Counted from the stretch's first letter, positions 23,901 to 36,308 are shown. The stretch is 56,736 bases of DNA from Zygnema circumcarinatum (GCA_037447605.1 CM074811.1:3395302-3452037), one strand, 5' to 3'. The notes: generated by a model not told the origin, from the letters alone. Program-made: numbers and translations.

Positions 23901-26900
23901 CCATATAAAGAGAGGGGGAGGGGGAGGGGGGAGGGGGAGGGGGAGGGGGAGGGGGGAGGGGGAGGGGGAGGGGGAGGGGGAGGGGGAGGGGGAGGGGGAG
24001 GGGGAGGGGGAGGGGGAGGGGGGAGGGGGGAGGGGGGAGGGGGGAGGGGGAGGGGGGAGGGGAGGGGGGAGGGGGGAGGGGGAGGGGGAGGAGGGAGGGA
24101 GGGAGGGAGGGAGGGGAGGGGGAGGGGGAGGGGGGAGGGAGGGGAGGGGGAGGGGGAGGGGGAGGGGGAGGGGGAGGGGGGAGGGGAGGGGGAGGGAGGG
24201 GAGGGGGAGGGGAGGGGGGAGGGAGGGGAGGGGGAGGGGGGAGGGAGGGAGGGGAGGGGGAGGGGGGAGGGGAGGGGGAGGGGGAGGGGGGAGGGGGGAG
24301 GGAGGGAGGGGAGGGGGAGGGAGGAGGGGGAGGGGGGAGGGAGGAGGGAGGGGAGGGGGAGGGGGAGGGGGGAGGGAGGGTAGGGAGGGAGGGGGAGGGG
24401 GGAGGGGAGGGGGAGGGAGGGAGAGGGAGGGAGGGAGGGGAGGGGGAGGGGGAGGGGGAGGGGGAGGGGGAGGGGGAGGGGGGAGGGAGGGAGGGAGGGG
24501 AGGGGGAGGGGGAGGGGGGAGGGGAGGGGGAGGGGGGAGGGGAGGGGGGAGGGGGGAGGGGGAGGGGGAGGGGGGAGGGGGAGGGGGAGGGGGGAGGGGA
24601 GGGGGAGGGGGGAGGGGGGAGGGGGGAGGGGGAGGGGAGGGGGAGGGGGAGGGGGGAGGGGAGGGGGAGGGGGGAGGGGGAGGGGGAGGGGGAGGGGTGG
24701 GGGAGGGGGGAGGGGGAAGGTGGGGCGGGGGAGGGGGAGTGGCGGGGGCGGGGGGAGGGGCAGGGGGAGGGGGGGAGAGGGAGGGGGGGGGAGGAGCTGA
24801 GGAGGGGGAGAGGGGGCGAGGGGGGAAGGGAGTGGGCGGGGGGGAAGGGTGTTGGAAGGGTGGGGGGTGACAGGGGAGAGGTGGAGGGTGGAGAGAGTAT
24901 GGGGAAAGGGGGAGAAGGGGCGAGGGGGAACGGGGAAGGGGGGAGGGGAGGTGGTTGGGGAGGGGGGTGGAAAGGGGAGGAAGTGGGTGGGAGGGAGAGA
25001 GTGAGGGAGAAGCGATAGTGAGAGTCGGATAAAGTCAATTGTGATTTCGTTAATCTCTTGGAACTTTGCAAGTTTATTTTGTTAAGTTCCCCTTTTTCGT
25101 ATCCACGTTTCGTAGGGCTTGTAGCGAGTCTTATCGTAGAAAGTGTTGGACCTTTGGCAGAGCAGTCAGCTCCATTGTGGAGATGCTTGTTTCAAAGGAG
25201 ATGGAGGAGATCAGCTTTGTGGGAGGCTCCCACCAATTGGCACTTTTTCTTCACTTGCAGAGTTACCTCACAGGTACAACTCTAAATGACTATATGACTA
25301 CATGGAATAAGCAAGTATTTATTTATTTATTTATTTTTTTCCATTTTCTGCAAATGTATGAAGAGTGTTTGATGTGAAGCTGATATGAGTTTAAGCCGAT
25401 ATGTGAGGGAGGTCAAATCGTACATTTTATTGTTAGAATATTGAATGCTTCTTCTACGTTGTACTGATGATTTGAACCCAAAAACCCCTAAAATTCTTAC
25501 CCTAGTAACTTCTGAATTCTTTTTCAGGTGGAAATTTTTCTCACAACATTTTTGACAAAAAGGACATAAGTTGGGTCTTCACCGCTTCCAGTAAGTTCTC
25601 TTCCACTTCAAAGACTTTTTTTTTTCGGAATGAGTACTTCTCAAACAATAAGGCTCGAGATTCGATAGCTTTAATGTTTTTTTACTAATCGATGTATTTT
25701 CTTTGTATGATTTGGACCTTTTTTGTTGTTTTTTTATTTTTATTTTTGTTGTCTTGTGTTTCCCGGTAGGGCAGGTTCAAATTTCACCCTGAAGATGAAT
25801 TTCTATTGGCTGGAAAACATCATTCCGGTCAGTGATTTTTTGGCTGATGTAAACCTAAAAAAAATAGAAAAAGAAGATAAATTTTTGTATTCTCTTTCAC
25901 GTGCCGCGAATTCCGCAGTCAAAAAATGAATGACTCCAAAAAAAAAAAAAAAAAATGAATAAAATTTCATTGGATCCTTCAGAAGTGGCCTGTTCCGTTA
26001 GAAACAAATCCAAAAAAAAAGTTGTATTACAAATTTCTTGAGGCTATTTTTGTATTTTCTTTCTTTTTTCTGCCCGATTTGCAGGACAAGAAATATGGGT
26101 GCGGAGATACGCCTTATTATGCGGCAAACGGCGACAGACGGGCAGAGGGAAATTTTTTAATTTCACCGAAATCTCGGATGATATTCCTCGAAGCAACTTC
26201 GTGGGTTTTCGAGGTACAAACTTCTTCCTTTTTTCTCCCCTTTTTTTTTTTTTGAGAAGGGGAGGGGGGGAGAGAGCACGCAAATCGAGGAAAACTTTCT
26301 AAAGTTAGAGGCAAATTGTGTCATATTTTGGTCTCAAAACCGGATTTTCTTCCTACTACAACCATTCTGCAAAATTCTAAGTAAACCCTCTAACAAGCCT
26401 ACACAAACCCTTGAAACATCCCGAGATAACTCTTAAAGATTTTTTCTAAGGAAACCTAAAAATCCCCTAAAGACCAAAACCGCCCTGAAAGCAACCCTAA
26501 AAAAAAGCAAACCCTTAAGAAAAGTTGCACCTACCTCCCCCTATTGAACTTCCTCTTTAGCCCTAAATGTCCCTAGAGCTCCAACTGACCGTTCTCCGTT
26601 CCGTTCCGTCCCGTTCCGTTCCGTTCTGTTCCGTTCCGTTCCGTTCCGTTCCGTTCCGTTCCGTTCCGTCGCCCACAACAGAACTGCCGGTCCGCGGAGG
26701 CGGCCCACGTGCGGTTCCTTCCGTGGTTTTTGGACAACTTCGCGTGGTGGTACGCGAACAGCAAAGCGCTCGCGCACGTCTTCTGGAGGACCGCGCCGCC
26801 CAGACCGCTGCCGAGCCTGCCCCGAGCCTGCGAACGAGGCCCGGGGAACAGGGCGCTCAGGAGGGCCAACGTGTATGCCAGGTAAAGGGGGGGGGGGAGG

Positions 26901-27508
26901 GAGGGGGAGGGGGAGGGGNNNNNNNNNNGGGGGAGAGAGGGGGGGGAAAGGGGAGTGGGAGAGAGGGCGGGAAGAGAGAGGGAGGGAGGAGGGGAGGAAG
27001 GGGTGGCAGGTGGGATAATGGGGGGAGGAGAGGGAGAGAGATGGAGAGGAGGGGAGTGAAGAGGAAGAGAAGGGGGGTGGGAGAGGGAGGGGAGGCAGGA
27101 AGGGGGAGTGGTGGGAGGGGAAGGGAGGAGGGAGGGTGGGGCCAGAGTGTGGGGAAGTTGAAGTTTGCCTCCCTAGTCTCTCCTCTCCCTCCCCTTCCTG
27201 TCCGTCTGCTTTCCCCTCCTCCCGTTCCCCGCATTCATACAATGTCTCTGTGTCGCCGTGTTGTTGGCAGGACATTAGTGGAGCGGCACGGATTTTCTTA
27301 CTTGGATTTTTGGCCAGTGGAATCCGCCTTTTATTATTCAACTTGCTACGAAGGGCCGTCCGGTGACTCTAAGGAGAATCGAACCCTCTTGTCGTACTAT
27401 TCGTGCTTGACCAATAACGGAACGGTTATGAATGGAACGATTGGGGAGGCAGTTCTTGAGACGTTTGTGCACAAACTTTCTTACTATCCCACGCCTGTTG
27501 ATTGGTAG
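20947..27508 (+). CDS. Type II membrane protein with NXPE/PC-esterase-like lumenal region
   Basis: Exons: 20947-21703, 22735-22864, 23654-23827, 25116-25273, 25528-25590, 25775-25827, 26085-26213, 26682-26881 and 27271-27508, totalling 633 aa with consistent phase. An Arg-rich N-terminus (RRRRKR, 16-20) precedes one membrane helix (about 27-47), indicating a Golgi-type anchor with the bulk lumenal. A low-complexity stretch (Gly/Glu, 168-188; Gly-rich, 220-245) follows. Residues 255-350 resemble the filamin-like part of NXPE proteins ([15 protein letters not shown]). From 355 on the plan resembles PC-esterase/SGNH acyltransferases: paired cysteines, [10 protein letters not shown] (384-393) at the place of the GDS nucleophile block, VFWRTAPP (521-528) and [11 protein letters not shown] near the end. 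The usual Asp of GDS is Gly, and no C-terminal DxxH is visible. Family assignment is inferred from motif order. The exon 2 donor (CC/GTTCAG) is weak. Confidence 0.65.
22400..22720. repeat. Degenerate telomere-type repeat (CCCTAAA) in intron 1
   Basis: Tens of AACCCTAAA, AACCTTAAA and CCCTTAAA units lie between the exons ending at 21703 and starting at 22735. The unit is the plant-type telomere heptamer, read on the C-rich strand. Further AAACCCTAA-like units continue at 22878-22940 in the next intron. Confidence 0.9.
23350..23640. repeat. CTTCTC polypyrimidine repeat in intron 2
   Basis: About 290 bp of CCTTCT/CTCCTT units on the sense strand, ending 14 bp before the exon at 23654. It may act as an oversized polypyrimidine tract for that acceptor. 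Confidence 0.9.
23905..24990. repeat. GGGGGA-type G-rich array filling intron 3
   Basis: Nearly 1.1 kb of GGGGAG/GGGGGA units with occasional GGAGGG variants. It sits in the intron 23828-25115 on the transcribed sense strand. The right end (about 24700 on) degenerates to mixed G-rich sequence. Confidence 0.95.
26590..26670. repeat. CCGTT pentamer array
   Basis: About 16 copies of TTCCG/CCGTT with single-base variants, ending 11 bp before the exon that starts at 26682. It supplies the pyrimidine-rich stretch before the ACAACAG acceptor. Confidence 0.9.
26919..26928. other. Assembly gap (10 N) in a G-rich intron
   Basis: Ten N bases interrupt a GGGGAGG tract inside the last intron (26882-27270) of the PC-esterase-like gene. 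The true length is unknown; the flanking exons are unaffected. Confidence 0.99.
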
Positions 27509-28786
27509 ATTACTTGCAGCCATCCCAATGTTACTTGAGCAAAATGAAGGTCTCTAGTGTTTCAAGTTCCAGGGTTGAGGGTTGAAAAAGTTTAGGGTTC
27601 TGACACATGAGTATGAACTGCCACTTGTTTATTAAAAACCTGGGGATAGTCTTCCACCAAGAATTGTACAAGGGTAGTTTTATTTGTAGAGTTTAGGATT
27701 TTAACCGTTAGGCTTTAGGGCCAGTAGAGCTTCAAATGAAGCAGGAGTTTTGTGCAGATCACGAACAGATCAAGGTCGAGAGATCCTTCTGCAATCCGTG
27801 AAAAGTTCGCTTTCCGTCCTTTTCTTGCAAAATTTCAGCTTTAAATTGAACTTTCGATTCTGACAGTGTGGCCTTTCTTTTACCTTCACATGCAAACCGC
27901 AAACTTTGGAGACTTAATGTGTATTCTTATAAAACTGTCATAGCATGATCGACCAAAGGAAACAGACCCTTAATGCAGATAGAATTTTTACTCCATATTG
28001 GGGTCCTACCTTCTGGGCAAATTTGTCTTTTGCCCTCACTTTGTAGACATCATTGCATCACAGCACATCAAAGGGAGAGCCCAAACGGACAGTGGAGAAT
28101 CGCAAACGGAACCAAAAAAAGACGCTTCCATTATTTTGCGTTGAACGATTCACAAAGAATGGCCCTCGACTAGCGCGTTGGCAGAACTCGCTTCTCACTT
28201 GCTCTCTCCCTCCTCCCTCCCACAGCCTCCCCTTGAAAGCGGCCCACCAATTGCATTGATATGAGCTCTACAGCGGTGCGTCTCCCTCTGCTCTACCACT
28301 CAGCTTCAAGAGTATCCAAGCCTGCCTCCCTCCCTCTCCCTTCCTTTCACTCTATCCATCTCTCTTTCGTGCTCCTCCTGTGCGTTGCATTAAGGGGCAG
28401 CTTTCGCCCCCACCAACCTGGCACCCATTTTTCTTCACTTTCTTTTTTCTCTAACCAGAAGTCCCCAAATTATCTCCCACTACCACTCCGGCTACCTAGA
28501 CATAGGAAGGATAAAAGCGGCCGTGCATTCAAAAGAGGGAAAAATCACCGAGTGCTGAACTCCCCTCCGTCTCCCTCTTCTTCCCCCCCCCCCCCTCCCT
28601 CCGCATCCTCTCCCCTCCCTCCTTGCTCAAAAACAATGCTCAAACAGATGACAGCAACCTAAAGCCCACATTTACTCGACTTCATTACAAAACCTGTCGC
28701 TACATAGCCATCACCCGCAGGCCTGCGAGCTTCTCATTCTTTACGCTCACTCTCACCCCTCCCTCCCCTCTCTCTGAGGCAGAAGG
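27509..28786. other. Convergent 3' region
   Basis: The PC-esterase-like gene (+) ends at 27508 and the YTH gene (-) ends at 28787, so this 1.28 kb should hold both 3' UTRs. I see no further gene. A C-rich run lies at 28560-28620. Confidence 0.5.
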
Positions 28787-29228
28787 TCACTTAGAAACCT
28801 TCAAGCTCTGGAGACTTTGACTGATGGAAGCCACATCACCTCCCACTATACCGTTCGCCTCTGTCGGTAGGGACTGCCCGGAGTCTTCTCCCACAGGGAG
28901 AGACTCTAATGGTGGGCTCCCATCAGGCCTTGATGAAGTCACAGCTTCATTCGATACGGGAGAGACTTGTGCAGCTTCACCGGCTGAAGTTGAGGTTTGA
29001 GCTGACCCTTCCCCTCTACTTGCAGCTCCACTCTCCTCAGGAGCTGACTCAGCTGCTCCCGGAGTTGGGAGAGGATTCGCCTGTCCTCCAGGCTGTTTCT
29101 GCATATGAGAACAATGTCTTTTCCTTCAGTTTTCCTTCACAGTACACGTAAAACCCTCACATTTACTATCTTCTTGAATATTCCTCGTATGTACTTGATT
29201 TCGAATCACAAAGACAGAGAGAGTGAGA

Positions 29229-29282
<54 letters not shown>

Positions 29283-29283
29283 T

Positions 29284-29317
<34 letters not shown>

Positions 29318-32300
29318 GGTGGAAAATGTGCCTCTATCTCACCTGCTGTCTCAGCCTTAACCTCTGCTGCTGCTGCAGCCTCGCCCGCTTCTCCTGCATC
29401 GCCTTCTGCCGATCGTCGTAAAAAGTGAAATCGTCCAAAATTGAAGTTTTCGCCGCATAGTTTTTGAAAATCTCAAGAATCTCCAGCCCTTGCTCAAACT
29501 TCACCTGCCGAAGAAACATCACCGTCACACAAACTTCAATAAATTTTGCCTTCACCCTCAAAACCCAAAGACTCTTCCCTTCCAACACCTCTCCATCTCG
29601 TCCCTCCACGTCCCTATCTACACACACAGACTTTTCCTAAGACTTCTTCGCAAAGTTTCAGCCTATCTCATTCACTTCCAAAGATAAACTGAAGTTCAGG
29701 ATTAGGAACAAGAAGAGGGCAGAAATTATGAGAAAGGTAAATTGAAGACAAGCGTAAGAATAAGAATGAAACTAAACGCATTCTCTTTCTCTATCTCTGG
29801 CGCTCTCTCTATCTCACTTCCTCCCTCTCGCGCTCTCTTCCTCTCTTTTCTCCCCCCTCTATCTCTCGCTCTCTCTCTCCCTCTCTCCCCCTCTCCCTTT
29901 CCCTCTGAGAAAGGAAATACGACTATCTGCAGTCACCTACCTCCTGCGTATCTCTACTGTTTGTGACCGGTTTGTTCTCATTGTTTGCCAAAATTATGTG
30001 CCGAAACTGCCCGTTTGGAACATCTTTGATGATGTGCCATTTCACTTTGAACTGCCCACTCCACTTGTCCTGCTGCCAATACTCCACACTCTTCGTGTGG
30101 TCGACCGGCCCGACCATCTCTGCAACTCCGCAGAACTGACCACTCGCATTAACCTGCAAATACAATATCCAGCAGTTAATTTAGCACTAATAAAAACAAG
30201 TTCCAGTACAAATACAGTGTGTATACAGTGTCTACATTCTAAACTTTAGACAAGGAGACAAGAGGAAGTGAAAGGAGAAAAGGATTGCACATTAATCCTT
30301 TTGAGCAGGTTTTGAAATGAAATATTGCTTCCTTCCCAGAAATGGAGGAAACAGGAAATTCTGGACATGCTTTGAGGCAAAACTTTGAGGAGAATTGCGC
30401 ATACCGAAAAGAAGAAGAAGACTGGACAGCCTCCCTTCGCTTTCTCTCCCGCCCCCTGTGCCTCCTGATAGGCTGCTTCCAACCTCTTGTTCCCTGTGGG
30501 AGTGCTCGCCCACACCCCATACTTGATGCTCTTGTGCACATCATCTTCACTGTAACTCTTTATCACAAAAAACTTGGCAGCCTCATACTTTGTCCGGAAA
30601 TCTGCCCTGTTATATTCCGATGCTCCCTCCACTCCACTCCCTCCTTGCGGGGCAGCATTGGGTCCTCTCTGTCCTCTCATTCTTATGGTTCTAGGTCCCC
30701 TATTCTGCTCACTAGCAACATCATACAGAGCTGTTCCATTGCCTGTTTGTACTCCCCCATTCCTGCCTCCTCTCCCTCTTCCCTTATCGAAAGCTCCATT
30801 ATATCCTCCTCGCCCGCCTCCTATTCTGTTATCATATCCTCCTCCAGCTCCTCCCCGACCTCTCCCAAACCCATTTTGGCCATTTCTAGGAAGCGATTGA
30901 AAGCCTCGGCCTCCATTAAGGGGAGCCATTCCGGGGGTCTGCACTCCAGCAAGTTGTGGAAATGTCTGCAGAGAAAGAAAAATAAAAACGCATGATTACT
31001 TCAACCGGATCTCTGCAAAGAGAGTGGAAATGAAGGGGCTGATATGGGAGAATGGTGGAACCCAGGTAAGGAGATGTGCTTGATTTTGGCTGAGGAAAGG
31101 CGAGGCAGGAGAAGCAGAGAGAAGCAGAGAGAAGAGGGCACGAGAGAGTGGGAGAGACAGCGAGAGGAATAAATTCGATGGGGATGCAGGACGGGAGAGG
31201 AAAAGATTTGAGACAAAGAAGATTAGAGAACAGGGTAAGGGCGGAGAGAAAAAGTGCAAGGGATGTATATGTGACAATTCTCATCTGAACTCTAACCTGA
31301 TGCACGCATATAATTTGCACCATGTTAACATCCACACATGCACACGTGCATAATGATGGATGCATCACACGAAGACATGCATGTATGCATGTATGTATGT
31401 GTTTACACACGCGTACATAACCGTGCTACATGCATACCTGCAGAGGAGTCAGAGGCCTCGGCCCTCCACCCTGTGAATTCAAACCCCTCACCGGCATGGC
31501 TGCCCCTGGTCGACGCTGTCTCCCCCCCCACTTTCTATCCGTTACTTTAAGTTCCCTAACTACTGCCATTCCTCATTACTCCTCGCAATTCCAAACTCAC
31601 CATACCTCTCCCTGTTGCTTTCACTTTCAGAGCTCACATCTTCAACGTTTTAAACAAGCCGGTACATATCATCAAATGCAAATGCAAATGCTCCACACAA
31701 AACATTAAAATTCTCAACAAAAGCACCCTATAGAAGGATGATCTATCCTCACATTCATAGTGCCTGGCGGCTGCTCCGACATTGAAATATTCCCATTTCC
31801 ATTTCCATTCGCTGCTACCTGCTCTCCCGCTCCTTGATGCGCTCCTTCGCTCCCGTTTCCAGTTCCATTTGCTGCCGTTCCGTTGGCCGTTCCCGGAATG
31901 TATTGTCCACCAGCTGACATTTGATGCTGGTGGAACATCGGATTAGGGTATGGGAAAGGGGCTTGGGGCCCATATAGCTGCCCATCAACTCCCATCGATG
32001 GACCTCCAGGACCATATGCGGAATAAGGGCCCGGAGATGGGTATCCATATCCCTGGGGAGTCTGCACATACATAGACCCCGTCTCCGCGTTGTACATCGC
32101 CTGAACAAGAATAATCATGAACCAATGTATGTGAGTGAATGAAGTGTCAAAATTAGGGAGCTTAGGGGTGCACAACCAAGCTGGATGGATAGAGAATGGT
32201 AGGGAACATGAAAGAAACTGTACATAACTCGACAGTGCGTAGCAGATCATGAATGAATATGCAAAACAATGTAGACGGAAACCAATGGAGGGACGAAGAG

Positions 32301-32894
32301 AGTGGAAAAGGAGAGGGAGTGGGAGGGAGAGAGAGCAAGGAGGGGAACCTCCCGCACCTGCTGCTGCGAGGATTCGCTATCCATGCCCATGAAGCGCATG
32401 TATTCCTCCCATGTCTCTGGGGGAACTCCCGGGGATTCGGCATAAGCTGCAAAACCGGGAAATAGTCTCATTGAGCAAAAACAATCCTCCACTGAAGACG
32501 ATGTGCAGACATTAAAAACACACTACCTTTAGCACTGTCCAGGCGTGTAGCCCACATCTGCTCGTACCCTAATCATGCATCAACATATGTTTGATGGTAC
32601 GCAAGGCTTGATAGGGAACTCAGGATAAGGGAAGGGGCCCACAAGAGGGAGGAAGAGGTAGAGAGAGGGGATGAAGGAGTGGGAATGAAGGAAGGGGGAG
32701 GAGTGGGGAGACAGAGAGAGAGAGAAAGAGAGACTTCAAGGTTCACCTCCTGAATGGTAGTCATAGAAATAGTGAGTTGGGTATCCGTTGTTCCCATAAT
32801 AAAGAGATCCCTCCGCGTTGGGAGGCAGCTCCTGCACCACCACCGGCTTTCCCTCCGGCCCCACCGCCGCGGCCACCGCGCTCTCTGTGCCCAT
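28787..32894 (-). CDS. ECT: YTH-domain m6A RNA reader (YTHDF/ECT type)
   Basis: It binds N6-methyladenosine in mRNA in the cytoplasm and influences mRNA stability and translation. Exons, in order of the minus strand: 32894-32747, 32568-32527, 32446-32358, 32100-31753, 31515-31438, 30965-30405, 30153-29941, 29504-29343 and 29098-28787, totalling 650 aa. The start is the only ATG that opens the first exon in frame. Residues 90-235 are a Tyr/Pro/Gly/Asn-rich disordered region ([16 protein letters not shown]). Residues about 250-330 are Gly/Arg-rich. The YTH domain runs from about 365 ([20 protein letters not shown]) to about 500. The three aromatic-cage tryptophans are present: W387 (GVWAST), W448 and W453 (YWQQDKW). 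[15 protein letters not shown] and [15 protein letters not shown] match the end of the plant domain. A Gln/Arg-rich helix and a disordered 103-aa tail follow. Confidence 0.95.
29215..29318. repeat. GA dinucleotide microsatellite in a YTH-gene intron
   Basis: About 100 bp of GA with occasional AAAG, GGGA and GATA interruptions, ending 24 bp beyond the donor of the exon 29504-29343. In transcript sense it is a TC tract. Confidence 0.95.
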
Positions 32895-35519
32895 TTCTCC
32901 TCCTGCTGCGTGCACACACGTGTGAACGAATGAGTTCCGGTGCCATACGCTGATCGGTTTAACAGAGGGAGGGGAGAGAGGGAGAGTGCAAGAGGGTGGG
33001 GGCAGGAAAACACATACAAAGCCATGTAGAGTGGAAGAGAGAGAGAAAGAGCGATTGAGAGATAAGGAGAGAGAGGGGGGGGCAGGCAAAGCGAAGGAAG
33101 AGTTGGGATTGGAGTTGGAGTTTAAGTTAAAGTTGGAGTTGAAAGGAGACAAGGAGAGAGGCAGAAGGAGACAGGATGACAGCTGCAAGGGGAGAGGCGG
33201 GCAGAAAGAAAGGCAGCCCCCGAAGGAAGGGAGGGAGATGGGGGGAGGAGATGCGCAAACACTCTCACACCGCTCTCTGCTGCTTGCTGCTTCTAGAAAA
33301 ATGAGTTAACAAAAAAAGCATAAGTCAAAAATCAAAGGCTCTACTGAAGAGAACTTTGCTGAAAAACGATCGCCTTTCTCTCGCTCCCTATCTCCCTCCT
33401 CTGCTTCCTCTCTCCCCTACCGCCCCTCCATCTCTCATTCTCTCTCGTCACCACTCACAATTGTCACGACAAATCATCCCTCATAGTCAAAATTCTCCCA
33501 AAAAAGTTATAGAACATGTGGATTTCACTACATCTACTTGGAACTGGCAACGACCATACAGATGTTGGCTGCTTCCAATCCGAGGCAGATGTGAACCTCG
33601 AAAATGCAACAAAGCAGCCGATATTCTATCGAGATTTCCTTCAGATTCACTAATACGATGCTTTCATCTGTGTTGCGTTCACACGGATTACAAAGAGCTC
33701 AGTCACGTGAAGAAGGGAAGAAGTTGATGTAAGAGAGCGAGAGAGAAGAGAGAAATTGAGAGAGGTTATTTCATTCCTTACTTCTCCATCTCACAACCTA
33801 AGATAGCAGTAATACATTCACAGATGTAATGCATTAATCCCAATTCTTTCTCTCTCTCTCTCTCTCTCTTCCCCCTCTCACTCTCTCCACCACAAAATCC
33901 ATGCTTTCCAATTCTCCGATTTCCTGCACGTTTGTAACACAGATTCCGCGAAACGTTTTCAATTCTCCATATTTGACGAAAAATGAAGAGATTCAGAAGT
34001 TTGACTATTAGATAAATCAGAGGTGACAGATCCTTTGCCTCATTGTCTTCCCTTTGCCTCCAATCACACCCCTCCCCCAATTCTTCCACTCTCCTCATCT
34101 TCTCCCTCACTCTCTCCCTTCCTCCCCTTTCCCTGCACCTACTCCAACCTCACCCTTCCTTTCTCCCCCCTTATATCGCCCTCCGCAAATCAGCTCTTCA
34201 ATGAGATGCTGCCTGCCTACCCCCTAACACCATATTCACGACTCATCTCTCTCCTTTCCCCCTCTCCCTCCGCCCCTCTCCCTCTCTCCTCCCCCTCCCC
34301 CCCCCCCTCCCTCCCCATCTCCCTCTCCCCCCTTCTCTCTCCCACACTCAGCCATCTCCTTCCCCTCGGATGCCACCTATGATGGACTCAGACCAGCCTT
34401 TTGGCCAATAAAGCTCACCTGAATATTCCCGCAGCCCTCCCTTGTAATTTTTTTGTTCTAAATCTGGCGCTTCCAAACCCTAATTTCTTCAAATGTCAGA
34501 AGGGACGAACTCTCCCGGAGTCTCCCAAAATCCTTCCGAGAGACAGCCGCTCACTCCTCCAAACTTCTCTCCTTTCACTGCTCGCCCTAATCCCCACTCC
34601 CTCTCCCTCTCTCACACACCCTCTCTATCCCTGACACTTCCTCTCTATGCTCTGAACTCTCACAGCTGGACCTGCTTGCGCTTTCCGTCACTCAGCCCCT
34701 CCCTCTCTCTCTCTCTCGCTCTCTCTCTCACAGGAAGCGGCGGTCGGCGTCAAGAGCGGCAGCAGACAGGACGGTGAACGAGAGCTCCCTTTCTGGGGAA
34801 GCCGCCTCGGAGCCGGGCAGAAAAAAAAATAAAAAAAGGTCAGATTAAAAAAAGTGCGGAAATATTTCAGATTTGGGCCCTCAAGGGAAGAAGCCTTGAA
34901 GCTCTTCCAGGTACAGCACTTTGCCTTCGGTCGGGGGGCAGGCGACGGGCAGAAAAAACAATTAATGTCTGCAGGAGATAAGAATAATAGTAATTACAGA
35001 ACAGGTCAACTTGGACGACCTCCCTGCCGGAATTTCTAGAGCGAGCGCGCGCTTCCGCCGAATTTCAAATTTTGGGATCGAAAAAAACTCACATTTTATG
35101 GAGCTTCAACAAAGAGCACGTACTTTACGAATTTTGTTTTTGAAAGGTGATCTCAATCCGGCAATGTATGTATTCTAAACATTTATCTCGTCGAGTTCAA
35201 ATGAGTGGCCATTCTCTCGCCCCTCAGGCCGAGTTTCAAGGCTTATCCGAACAAAGGATTAATACATAGCACATAATTCATAGTATGAAAATTGATCTTG
35301 CACAGCACTTAATTTAAAAAATGAAATTTGCCCAAGCCCCGTTTTCTGTTCGCGATTTCCGAAATCTTCTGAAACTCATTTAACCAGAGCAGGCGGTTGA
35401 CTTTTGTCTATATTTGAGTATTCGTACATTATTTTCAAATTTTATCCTGCAATTCCATTTTCAGAGTACTGATTCTTTTTTTGCTGAGCAAGAATTCGCC
35501 GTCCGTGTGGATCATCAAA

Positions 35520-36115
35520 TTGTGCTACGTGGCAGCGCCGGACGGCCCCTGCGCGAGGGTCCGACAAACGTGGCAGCTCCTTGTCCGCCGGATCCACTTC
35601 AGATCGAGAACCAGATCCACCACAGATCAACGATACCGATCCACTACCTGCCGCCTCCAGGCCACTACGTGGCGCCCTCCAGCCCGTCCACGTCGCCCAG
35701 GACGCTCGATCGCGCCACTTTACACGTGCAATGATCTCGACCGTTCTTTACACGAATATAAAATCGCAGCCGTCCAAACTAATCAATTTTCAGCCGTCGG
35801 ATGGAAAATGGGAGCCGCGAGAATCTGCCACGTAGCAGCCAACGGTTGAATTTTCTTGACCTTGGACGACCACACTTCTGAAGAAGCTTCCAAGGGGTTG
35901 ACGGGGAGCCGGGATGTTCGTACTTGTGTACAAAATCTGTACGGGAGATTGATATTTTTTGCGATTGTCGGCCTTCTCGAAGGTTCTGAAATTCCCGCGA
36001 TCTCCTTTTTTTTTTTTTTTTTTTTTTTTTTCCATTTTTCTTTTTCAGAGGCAAAAGAAGGGGCGAGAAGGACAGCCACGTGGCGGGATTAGCGGTCTTT
36101 GTGGACACGTGGCGA
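35520..36115. promoter_or_regulatory. Cluster of ACGTGGC (ABRE/G-box) motifs
   Basis: CTACGTGGCAG (35528), AACGTGGCAG (35569), CTACGTGGCGC (35665), CCACGTCGCC (35685), ACACGTGCA (35721), GCCACGTAGCAG (35829), CCACGTGGCGG (36074) and ACACGTGGCG (36104) lie within 600 bp. Such dense ABRE-core motifs are typical of ABA- or stress-responsive plant promoters. No gene start is firmly identified next to it; the nearest is the YTH gene 2.6 kb away. Confidence 0.45.
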
Positions 36116-36229
36116 CTGGCGAGATGTCATGCCATGCCGTGTTCGAGGTTTTCGAGGCTTGGGTGCTTCCGCGCATGGTTGCGCGACGCATGGAAGTGTG
36201 GAACCGCGATCAGAGAGAGCGAGATGAGG

Positions 36230-36308
<79 letters not shown>

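Noticed and set aside
23848-25071. 407-codon Pro/Ser open frame on the minus strand
   Set aside because: Antisense translation of the GGGGGA array inside an intron of a + strand gene.
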